From Gnetum montanum (taxonomy: Eukaryota > Streptophyta > Gnetopsida > Gnetales > Gnetaceae): a DNA stretch of 64,000 nucleotides. The translations under genes were made by a program, and so were the position numbers. Location of the stretch: positions 132,523 to 196,522 of the forward strand of contig MNCI01018178.1 of NCBI GenBank assembly GCA_015680685.1, written 5' to 3'. Of the stretch, positions 45,240 through 55,012 are shown one piece after another. The notes beneath the pieces are model-generated. The model was given only the letters and a program-made list of their open reading frames with translations, made no database searches and was not told the origin of the DNA. Numbering within the stretch: the stretch's first letter is position 1; every line of letters starts with the position of its first letter.

Positions 45240-48200
45240 AGCCAATGTTCCTCCTCCTCAAACTCGCGTACAGGGGAAGGCAATATGGTTCCGAAAGGGT
45301 GCGCTAGAATTTTTGTAGTTTTTGTTGCGTAACTACAGCATTATCATCTAGTCGCATTTACCGGGTGATGTGGCTGTAGCTATTTTGGAACATTTGTTGG
45401 TCAGTTCTACACAGGGCGTCCTGGCTTTCCTAACAGATGGGACTATTCATACTGGTCGACCTCAAGACCAAGAACTTAGTGCCAAGGGATTGAGGTGTTT
45501 AAGTTGGATCTGGGAGATGCCCAGATTTAGCTGTTATCATGCGTATAATACTTTGTTCGTGGCTCGTCATGTCTCAACCTACTTTCATAATCCACCAGGC
45601 ACGGTGTATTATTCGGGCGGGTAAGTTGTTTTACTTGTGGTGTTGTTAATATGTTTTCTAATGTCTGAATTTGCAAAGCGTAGGATAGTAATGTGCCATA
45701 TGATATAGGTTCTTCATCAACGAAAATGGGTTAGTGGGAAATGATGATACATTGTCATGGACCGAAAGGGCAATAAATGAGTTTACATCCACTAGCAACA
45801 TATGCACTGGTGTCATGGGGAAAATGGCCTTCGAAATTCCTGAGTATCCTACCCGTTATGCCGATTCCTTCAAGAGTTGTCAGAACCTCGGGTGGTTACA
45901 TGAGGAATGGACTTTGAACCTACCCCTCACCCTCGCGGACGTGCAAAGGAAGCTTCCTCCATTTCCTTTGCCATTTAGACCTGGTAAGGTTTCGTTATTA
46001 CAATTAGTTACAAGATTTTTTTTTGAAATGTTGCGTAACAATGTTTTTGCTATCTTGACTTGTGTCTTGTGTTATCAGTTAGAGAATCCTGGGAGATTAC
46101 CATCACGATTTCCATCCGCAAGGTGAACACCCTCCTCTTCTATTATGGAGACATAAAGGAAGCACAACGTTGGCTCGGCCACGCGGCGGCCCCAGTTGCG
46201 TTGGTCACTAAGCTACAGGAAGCGAGGCTGATGCATTTATTCCTGGCCATAACCCCTGATGTCCCCGCAAGAGAAATGTTAACCCTGGTTAAATCCTTCA
46301 GTGAGGGGGCTGAATGTTTAATGTGCATGTGCATTTTGATATCAACGCTCAGCTGTTTATTGACCTCTTTGGCGTTCCCTCTGATGGTCTTCCCATAGAG
46401 GAAAAATCAAGGAGAAGCATCAAATGTCCGGAAGAGCTGGTGGAGTGGTTGGGGACTAAGAAGGATACAAAGGGAATCCCTTGTGAAATGATTGAGTTAG
46501 AGGTTGCCAAGACCATTTATCCCCTCTTTTGAGCCCGAGCTTTCCCCAGAACACTCTCGCAGGGGAAGTTCTTTACTATAGATCAAGCCCGTATCATGCG
46601 AGAGGTGATCGAGGAGGGGACCCAATTCAACTGGGCAAGCTATTTCACTGAGGGGTTACACACTGAGATGATCAGGCTCTGCCAAAAGCTCGAGTCCCAT
46701 TTCAGTATGCACTTCGGCTTCTTTATAGCTTGCTTCCGGCATTTTGCCAAATTTTTGGTGGTCCAGAGGAATGGGGTCTGGGTGCAACAGGACCGAGACC
46801 AGTTATCCAAACCCTGGATTTCCCATCTCTTCGGAACTATCCTGTCACAAGATCCTCTAGAGGGAATTGGGGTGTCGCTTTCCATGATGACTAGGGATGT
46901 GGCGGCACCACGAACGCGAGGCCCTGACAACGTAGGTGGGGCGCTTCCCACTTACACTGGTGATCCGTCACGGGGGAAGCACCTGGAGGCAAAGATAGTA
47001 GATGCCTTGGTTCAGTGTAAAAGGCCTCGTTTAACTGAGGCACCTGTGGAACCAGCAGGTGGCACAGGCAGAACTGTGCAAGTCAAGTTTTAGCGCAGTA
47101 AACCTCCGCCGGGTAAGCGTAAAGACATAGTGGAAGTTATGGTAATTGTTGTATTAGGCAACTTTATTTAGGGTATTCTGAATTATTTAAATGTGTTATA
47201 TGGTATAAACAGGGAGACCTATAGAGCGGTTGACCCCTGAAACAGGGGTGGTGGTATTACAACGTGGGGAAGGGGCCTCAGTTTTGGAAGAGGAGGCCCC
47301 AACTATTAGAGTGAGTGACGCGCAGACTCTTGTGCACGAAGAAAGAGTGGAGGTAAGGAATATTGATGCACTTCCCACTGGGATAGGAAGAGGTAATCAG
47401 TTTATTAAAATTTTTAAGAAATTCTGCTAGTAACCAAACAATTTGACCTAATTATGCTACAAATGAACGAAGTGCATCCCCGTCCACCGTTGCAAGCAAA
47501 ATGTGGAGGGAATTCCCTGATAAATTTGCCTTCATGGAAGGCATTGTCAGTGATATGATCGAGCGGCTTGAGCGCGTCGATCCTGGGGCTGGTATGTTAC
47601 GGCTATAGTAAGCTTATTTTATTATAAGGTTATAATGTTTATTTATATTTGATTTAATATTCTTCATCAGGAGCTCGCCCTCGATGGGACTCTATGGAGC
47701 CCATTGACCTGGACACTATCGAGCCTTCATCGGAAGGAGTGGTCGTACCATGCAACATTTATGAGGAAATTCATAAATGTGCGTTACGCTCGACTCGCTC
47801 CTTGTGGGAGAGTCAAAACGTCAATGAAGACCTCTAGAAGAAGATGCAGAGGTTAGAGAAGGAAAGGATGTCTCTGACCAAAGAGGTCGGAGACATAAGA
47901 TCGAGATGCGAATTCCTGCAAGCGCGAGGAACAGGTGAAGAGGACTGGTGGACAGCTGTCATTGACTACGCTCGCTACTGGACCATAGTCAGAAACAACA
48001 TACAAACCAGTCGTGATTTGGTGGAGCAAAGGATGCAAATAGAGCTCTTGGCCCAGAAAAATCAGGACTAGAAGGACTTTTGTGCAAGTGTCCAAGAGTG
48101 GGGGCAAAAACAAAAAGATCATAAGAATCTGTATAAGGGAGAAAGTATTGCTTATCATCAGCACTATCGAGATTCTGCCATCAAAGATCAATCCTTGCGA

Positions 48201-48794
48201 TTGTTTCTCGATGTCATTGGTGCATCTAAGGCCTTCGAGAAGTTCTAGGAGTAAGTAACGATGAGCGTGTCCCGGGAAAGAGAAATTACTCTTCCTGGGG
48301 AAGAGACTATAGTCCCTACCTTCTTTCCTGAACCACCCCGATGAACTAGCATGAAAAAAGGGAAGGTGAAGGCTGGAACTAATTTGGGAAGCACGGTTTG
48401 GTCTGAGTTGACCGAAGATGAAATCATGCAACGTCTGTGGATAGGATTAGATCAACTCCCCTTTACTGCGGATGCAGGACCATCGCGAGTAAGTTTGAGT
48501 GTTATTAAGTTTTCTGGCTTGTCCTACCATGGATTTTTCTTATGTACTTGTTGTATGTAGTTACAAGGAATGGATGAAGAAGATGAACAGGATGAAGAGC
48601 ACGTTCAGGAAGGAGAGAGAAATGACGCGGACCGTCCTCTTGGGGAGCAGGTGTTAGTGGAAGAACCTTGTGAAGATGACATTCCTCATGAAGGAACAAT
48701 TTCTAAAAGGGACAGCACATTCGAAGATGATTTGTTAGGCTTAGAGGCAGAGTTAAGGGATACAGGAAATAGTGGTACTAGAGAGGATGCGTAA
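45240..48794 (+). pseudogene. Antisense seven-exon gene (aORF) between protease and RT of element B
   Basis: Exons inferred from GT/AG borders, frame and alignment to element A: about 45240-45620, 45709-45983, 46079-47112, 47213-47392, about 47472-47591, 47671-48488 and 48561-48794. Introns are 72-100 bp. Landmarks: F-H-N-P-P-G-T-V-Y near 45590, W-L-H-E-E-W near 45896, E-A-Q-R-W-L-G near 46160, F-I-D-L-F-G-V-P-S-D-G near 46357, W-I-S-H-L-F-G near 46818, S-Q-D-P near 46850, acidic stretches, a coiled coil near 47840-47900, E-D-W-W-T-A-V-I-D-Y-A-R-Y-W near 47938, and a very acidic C-terminus. No enzyme motif is seen; the L-F-G-x-P-x-D-G region faintly recalls plant mobile or transposon-protein domains. 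Damage: a frameshift near 46310 and several stops, mostly explicable by C-to-T change. The start is unresolved. Confidence 0.75.
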
Positions 48795-49340
48795 TTGTGA
48801 TTTACGCACGATTTTATTTATGAGGTTGAACAATGGCAATATGAATCTTGGCATGATTAATCATGAGATTTTCTTTATGTTTTTAATTTTATGTCTTTAT
48901 TTATACAAAGCGTAAATAGAATTTGTTAAAGATTTTGGATAGGTGGCGTTATTGCAATTGTCTAATGGAGTTGCTAGTTTAAGGCCATTGCGGGCCGTCA
49001 CATAGCGTTTGCGTAAGATACAAACAGATTAGCTAGTTTTAGGCCGTGGTGGGCCATTACTAGTTTTAGGCCATTGCGGGCCATTACTAGTTTTAGGCCG
49101 TTGTGGGCCATCTGCGTACGTCAGAAAATGTAATTGATAAAAGTGTACATATTTGCATAATTGTACTAATATGACTAATAGAAGTCAAGAAGCGTAAATG
49201 GCGTAAAATGGGAAGCATGCATGGCATAATAGATAGAAAACATAAATATATGTATATTGAAGAAAACTGACAGTCAAATTTGATAAGCAGAAATGGAAAA
49301 ACTAGTGAAAATGTAACGATGTGCGTAAATACCACTCAGA
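48795..49340. other. Spacer between antisense gene end and protease in element B
   Basis: Non-coding. Contains the 27-bp tandem repeat at 48960-49115. On minus the sequence just after the gag-protease stop reads gagtggtatttacg (about 49340-49325), a possible splice-donor context. Confidence 0.45.
48960..49115. repeat. Tandem repeat, about 27-bp unit
   Basis: Units of tagttttaggccattgcggg plus ccattac, with three contiguous copies at about 49030-49110 and a more distant one near 48972. The ctagtttta core also occurs in the minisatellite at 40335-40800 of the same element. Confidence 0.85.
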
Positions 49341-52300
49341 TCAATCGCTAGCCTGTAGTTGTTTCTTGATGGCCTTTACGTTGAGCGATGCGTAAGGGCG
49401 AGGAGATTTATGAACTGACTCCTCCACATCATCCTCCTCTCCTTGAAATGGTAGGTCAGCCCAGGCTAGGATGTCATTATTCATTTCGACTTCTTCGGGA
49501 ATTTGGACATGGGTTTGATCTTCAGGCATTTCGATTTCTGAACCCTGTTCTTCCTCGATGTAATTGACATCCCTAGGAGTTATTTCATCACCGTGTATTA
49601 CTACCTCTCCCCCTGCATAAGGTAGGTGTATCTCTTGATGTATTGGTGATGAAACTGCCCTCAGTTGGGCTAGCCAGGACCTCCCTAGAATCAGGTTGAA
49701 ACCGGGCAGTTCCTCGACAACGATAAATGTGGCGTTTGTTGGGAACTAGTCTCCTACCACAAAATCGATATGCACCGTCCCTTTGACTTGAACTCATGCT
49801 CCGTTGAACGACTTTAGGCACGATGTTGTCGTAGGACTGATCTGGTTGACCAGACCCAACTTATCCACTATAGGATAAGGGATGACATTTGTAGCAGCGC
49901 CATCGTCAACATGCACCCTCCGGATCCGGTGTTGACCAACCCGGATGGTGATGAACATGGGTTTTGTCCTCACTCGACCTTTCTTAGGATCATCTTTGAT
50001 GGATTCATCATGAAAGGTCAATGGGGTAGGTTTGGGTCATTCAGAGGTGAGGGGAAACATGACAGCGTGTATCGCTCCTTCTCCCGCTGGTAAGCCTTCA
50101 TCCATAGGTATGGATGTCAGCATACGGACCAAAGCCTCACGATGCTTTTGAGATGTCATAAGCAAGTCATAGAAGCTCAATGTTGTGTTCTTCTATTTTA
50201 GAGCCTGCTTGACTTACATAAATGCATCGAGGAAGTCCCGTTCTCGGCTAGGTTGCTTATCTCCTCTGTCTTCTTCCATTCGTCCTAAGAGACGGATTTC
50301 TCGAGGCGGAATAGCGTCAGTCGAAGGGTTATGTTTCTTCCTACCGAGGGGAGGTGGCTGTGTTTCTGTACCCTTATCTTGTCCATAAGGTGCAGGTGAA
50401 GGTACAGAGGCTAGGGGCCTGGGCTTAGCGAAGCCTAATGTAGAGTGGTTTTTGGTGGCATTAATTGGCACATCCCCTTCCTTTTTTTTATTGGATGACA
50501 GTTTATGGTTTTGGTTAGAAGCTTGCCCCTGTGTAGAAGAGGTAGTCGGTGGTTTTCGTACCCTAAGGATAAAAGGCACCTTAGTAGTAGGCGCGGGTGT
50601 GGCCGTGGCTTTATCGTTAATGTGAGATTGAGTTATAGCTGGAGAGGGTGTCTGAATAACAAAGGGTGGCCTCGAGATGCTGCTAACTACCGATGAAGAA
50701 CTTGCCCCCTGGGGTGAACTGGTAGGTACACATAAAATGAAGGGTTGTTTAGGCAGTACCTTCCCTTCACTGTCTGTACTTACCACATTGATGGTGTACA
50801 GTGCGTTATTTGTGTTTAACGGGTCTTTGTACACATGCATCGCCTAGTTTTCGAGACGTGTTGGACTACTGCCATCTAGTTTCAGAGAACCATCATCAAT
50901 CATGCATTGAATATCATCTTTCAACACCTAGCAGTAATCGGTATCGTGACCACACAACTGATGGTAGTCACAAAAAAGGTCCAACCTAAAAGACTTAGGA
51001 ACGGGCGGTTCGTTAGGTAGGGCTAAAGAAGGATTCTTCAGCAATTCACAATGGCACCTGTGACGCTGCAGAGCTTCTTCAAATATTTTTTTATTCTGAA
51101 TATATCCTACCCCTAATAATTTTTTCAACAGTTCCAAATGTTTTATAGGCAGGGCCGTATATTTTGAGTGATCTTTATGCTCGAAATTTGGTTTTGATTG
51201 TGGAGGCTTTTCAGGGGCAAGTGTGTCTTGACCGGTGCTGCTTGCACTAGCCGTGGTCTCGGCAGATGCTGTGGGTGCCTTTTTGTTATTCTTATTTTTA
51301 GCACCCTCAGCCAGCACAGCTACTGTCGTCGTCATTACCTTACCTTTGTCTTTACCCTTATTATTGGTGTTTTTATAAGCCACATACGTTGGGTCTTTAC
51401 TAGCCTCAGCAGCATCTTGGATGCTCTTGGTTTGTGCAAAAGCTTGACTCAAGGAGCGAGGGGCAAGGTAGTACAGTTTAGACTTGATGAAATCATTAAT
51501 TGCTCCTTTGAAAATAGCCAGCAGATGGGCTTCCGTGATAGGCTCGCAGATTTCATTCAGAGTAGCGCTCCATCACTGTATAAACTTTTGGACTGGTTCA
51601 AGCGGGTCTTGTTTCACTCCCATAAGTTGATTTAATGTGACTTCCGGCTTTAAATTATACTTAAAGCGGGTCACAAATTACATTAGGAGCTCTTCCAAGG
51701 TTGAGATGGAAGAGCGAGGGAGCGCTCGATACCAGTCCAAGGCTTTACCTGCCAGAGATATTGCAAATACACGGATAATTGTATGGGGCCATTGCTGTAA
51801 TAACAAGGACTCGGACCTGAAGGTAACAAGATGAGAATTAGGATCTCCTTCCCCATTGTATTTAGTAAAATTGGGCAACAACATCCCTAGAGGCAACGAC
51901 AACATGGGAACTACTGGGCTGATGGGATCATCATGGTAGAAATCCATGACCTGTATTGCATCAGAGCCAGAAGCTTTAAGGTGCTTAACTTCCTCGGTGA
52001 GGGTCTGAATAAGCAAAAAAGCTTGATCTAGACCTATTGATGAAGAAGTTGGTGCTAGAGGAGCAGGGGTTTGGACTAAAAGAGTAGTGCTAGGCAATAT
52101 GAATGGAGTGATGGCTTGGCTGATAGGTGGCGGTACAGGGACTATCCCCACTGACGGAGCTACCTGTGAAAACCACCATTCGACAGGCTGTGTGAAGAAA
52201 TTGGCCATCGCTGGTTGTGTAAGATGGAAGGTATAAGGGTATTGTGCAGTTACCTGTAGGACATGCGTGTTAGATGCAGCTAAGGGTTGTACACTGTATA

Positions 52301-53171
52301 ACGTAGATTGATTGTGTAGTGCAACAGGTGTGATCCACTGACCAGTTGTGGGTTGTTGAACGGATCGCTGCGATTGAATGGTGGTTGCGATCTTTTACCT
52401 TGCAATGGGTCGTGACGATAAGGCTTGCACCGGATTTTGCACTGGGAGGATTATAGGCGTGGTATGGGCTGGTACTTGGGGAATGAAATGGGGAGCGGTA
52501 GACGCAGGTATCACCGACGGGATACTGATTACACGTGGCGAGGAGACTACTCCCATGTTATTTTGAGAGGGCATTTGTACCTGCAAGACTAAGGATTGCG
52601 TAGTGGCCTGCAGAACGATGGGAATATGCGTTTGGGCAGTCATGATTGGATTAAGATGGGCAGCTTCTCTAGTGAGAGAATTAAATAGGGGATTCACATA
52701 TGTATGAGGGTTGAGGGTATGGTATGAATCCGCATGTTTAGACTGGGCTACGAATTCATCTTCCTCCTCTTCCTCATTTTGAGGTTCTAGAATAGATCGT
52801 GTAGTCTAATTCCTAGCCATAACCAGTTGGGACAGTAGCTCATGATAATGATTGGTCAGGGGGATAAAATCATATGCAGTAGGGGTGAAGTCTTGACCTC
52901 CTTTGTAGATCAGCTCGTAATTTCATTTTGCCTCCACCTCAGCTCGGCTAAGGGCAAGCTTTTCCTGGATCTTGACATAAATGAAATTATACTCTTCAGG
53001 AGTCAAGACGGTGAATGAAGGATCCTTGCTCTGTAATCTCAGTGAACGATGCAATGGTCCCTGAGGTCCTATTGTGCCAAAAGTTGATCCGGGAGTGGTG
53101 ATGGGATTTACGAATGTGGCACCCGAGTCAGTGGTGATCATAGCAGTAGTGGTTGTACGTGCAGAATCCAT
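49341..53171 (-). pseudogene. gag-pro: Gag and protease of element B (one frame, in-frame stops)
   Basis: Start M-D-S-A-R-T-T at 53171. All segments to 49341 lie in the same frame, broken only by about a dozen stops. A long Pro/Thr/Gln-rich N-terminal part (53171-51950) is followed by a capsid-like domain (F-T-K-Y-N-G-E-G-D-P near 51870, A-L-D-W-Y-R-A-L-P near 51740). A Lys-rich linker leads to a Tat-type knuckle, F-C-D-Y-H-Q-L-C-G-H-D-T-D-Y-C near 50980, and a second Pro-rich linker (50800-50250). The protease has V-H-V-D-D-G-A-A-T-N-V-I-P near 49910 and F-N-L-I-L-G-R-S-W-L near 49700. The catalytic triad reads D-D-G where D-S-G or D-T-G is usual. An acidic tail ends at A-S-D. Gag builds the particle and protease cuts the polyprotein. 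Confidence 0.92.
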
Positions 53172-53387
53172 CTCTTAGATAGGTCAATGATAACAAACGA
53201 AAGGATTTAAAAGGCGACGGCCAAACAAAATTATGATTTGGCTTTCTACCCTGTAGGATTCCAAAGGAATCGTTGCTGTCACCAATCTACACCACACGAT
53301 TTCGTAAACTTCCCTAGAGGTATTACGTTTACGTTTTTATGGACACGGGTATGGATTGCTTACAGGGCTACTCGTAAAATACAGATT

Positions 53388-53415
53388 GGAGGTTCAAGTC
53401 ATCCTTCTAGCGCCA
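53388..53415 (-). other. Primer binding site of element B (tRNA-Asn-like, 28 nt)
   Basis: Six bases inside the 5' LTR edge. The plus strand reads ggaggttcaagtcatccttc followed by tagcgcca. It has the layout of the 3' end of a plant tRNA-Asn: five T-stem bases, T-loop, T-stem partner, acceptor strand ttctagc, discriminator g and cca. One T-stem base is mismatched. The tRNA identity is from memory of the plant tRNA-Asn acceptor. Confidence 0.7.
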
Positions 53416-53421
53416 ACAAAC

Positions 53422-55012
53422 TGTAACAACGGAAAACGTCGGTCACTGGAAAATACCAAATGAAGATCCATGTACACAGTCTTAACCACGGATCCGTGCA
53501 AGGGCCGTGTTGGAGAAAACGAATCTGCGGTGCCTTGAATGGTCTTGTCGATCAGACAGGGACTTACTTAACCAGTAAATTAATGAATATCGCGATAATA
53601 TATGTATTATGTAGATATTCCATGAAACAATTCGATCTAATGAATCGTAAAAGGAGTAGAAAATGATGTAAATAAATTGAAATAACGACAACGTCAACGC
53701 GACAAGGAGGATCAGATTTAGGAAAGGTGCGCAATTCCAAGATCTACGTTTTGACTCGAAGACTGAGTATATTGTATACAAAGTTCCAATAGTAAACTCT
53801 GCTTATCCTGTGCGAAGCATACACAAAAACGATAAGAAAACTGTTCAACAAAGAGTACATAATGAAGCTCGATCTACCTCGTAAGCCAAAGATGGGATGC
53901 AAGGAAGGTCAAGCTTGGATGTCTATCGATCAACTGCTTCTGATCAATAAACTTTGCCAACCGTACCAGATTATCTCTCGATCTTTGATCTGCACCTTTT
54001 GTTTTTCGGTAGTCTTTGCTCAAAGCTGTTAATGACCGCCAATGAAGAGAACTATATTTTCACCAAAAGACTGATCGCTCCTGTTGCCAATGCTCAAAAA
54101 TGTCTTCTGTCTTTGCCAAAAGGTGATCCCCCCTTTTTTCTTTGCCAATTGGAGTATTTATAAGTTTGGCACCATGTAGAGAAGGCACGGCCCCGATGAC
54201 ACGTGTCTCAAACTTTCAGAGTACCATTGACTTGGCAGATTTTATGTTGAAGCTGGTCATATTGCATCACATTTTGGGAAAAAAAGGGTAAAGTACGCTA
54301 TTAACCACTCTTGTCATGGCTGCCTCATGATTATGCTACGATACGTTGATAAGCGTATTGCTGTGTATGGGTAGCAAGTGCGTGTCGAGTACTACCTTAG
54401 CTGGCATTACGCTGTATTACACTTGTTTACGTTGCATAGTGTGGTAGAGCATAATAGAGCATAGAAGTAGTTGATTCAAGCTGTTTTATGCTCATTTACA
54501 TCGCAGAGCGTAATAGAGCGTAAAATGGTCAACTTTACAATAAGTTACTCTTGTTTATGCTGCGCAGCATAATAAGTGTAAAGAAACCAATCTTCAAAAA
54601 GAAGAAATCAATCTGCCGCGCTTCTTTGGACTCTGACTTTGACTTCCTCAAAGCTCATTACGCTACTTTGCGTGATGAAGCGTAAATTCAGCCCTGAGCA
54701 AAAGACTTAGCGGAATATGTGTCCAGTCGGATATCACGCGGCTTAGACCTTAAACTTCGTCAAATTCGCTGAAGTAAGTTACTTTCTGATATTGGGCTAC
54801 ATTAAGCAGAGTTACGCCGAGCGTCATTACACCATGTTGCGTAATGTAGCATAAAGAGAGAAAACAAAGTAAGGTTAAAGTTTGTAAGAAACTTGGAGAC
54901 TTGATGTTGCGCGCTTCTTTGCCTTGTTCTATCTTCTGGATTTCTGTTGCAAACTTTCGCCCAAATCGTGAATCTTCGCCCTCGGCCGATTCGCAATTTT
55001 CACGGTGTTTCA
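53422..55012 (-). repeat. 5' LTR of element B (1591 bp)
   Basis: tgtaacaacgg at the left, cggtgtttca at the right; same length as 37532-39122. Minus-strand TATA at 54162-54155. It is next to the primer site, so it is the 5' LTR. Followed by the target duplication ttttc. Confidence 0.97.

Larger units (their letters stand above)
37532..55012 (-). mobile_element. Element B: complete Tat-lineage Ty3/gypsy retrotransposon, 17,481 bp, with antisense gene
   Basis: Bounded by two 1591-bp LTRs and a perfect 5-bp target duplication ttttc (37527-37531 and 55013-55017). In element sense (minus): 5' LTR, tRNA-Asn-like primer site, gag-protease (53171-49341), an antisense seven-exon gene on plus (45240-48794), RT-RNase H-archaeal RNase H-integrase (44290-40809), minisatellite, polypurine tract, 3' LTR. 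The size, the dual RNase H and the gag knuckle type place it with Tat/Ogre elements. In the first 209 LTR bases I count 13 differences, 12 of them transitions. This suggests an insertion that is not recent and a methylated history. Confidence 0.97.

Noticed and set aside
47853-48431. 192-codon minus-strand open frame in element B
   Set aside because: It overlaps exon 6 of the antisense gene on the other strand, and element A conserves the plus-strand-type reading rather than this one.
45240-48794. Host gene caught between two elements
   Set aside because: It lies inside one element with perfect target duplication around the whole, and the homologous gene lies next to pol in element A, so it belongs to the element family.
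53388-53415. tRNA gene
   Set aside because: Only the T arm and acceptor strand with CCA are present, next to an LTR. This is a primer binding site, not a tRNA gene.
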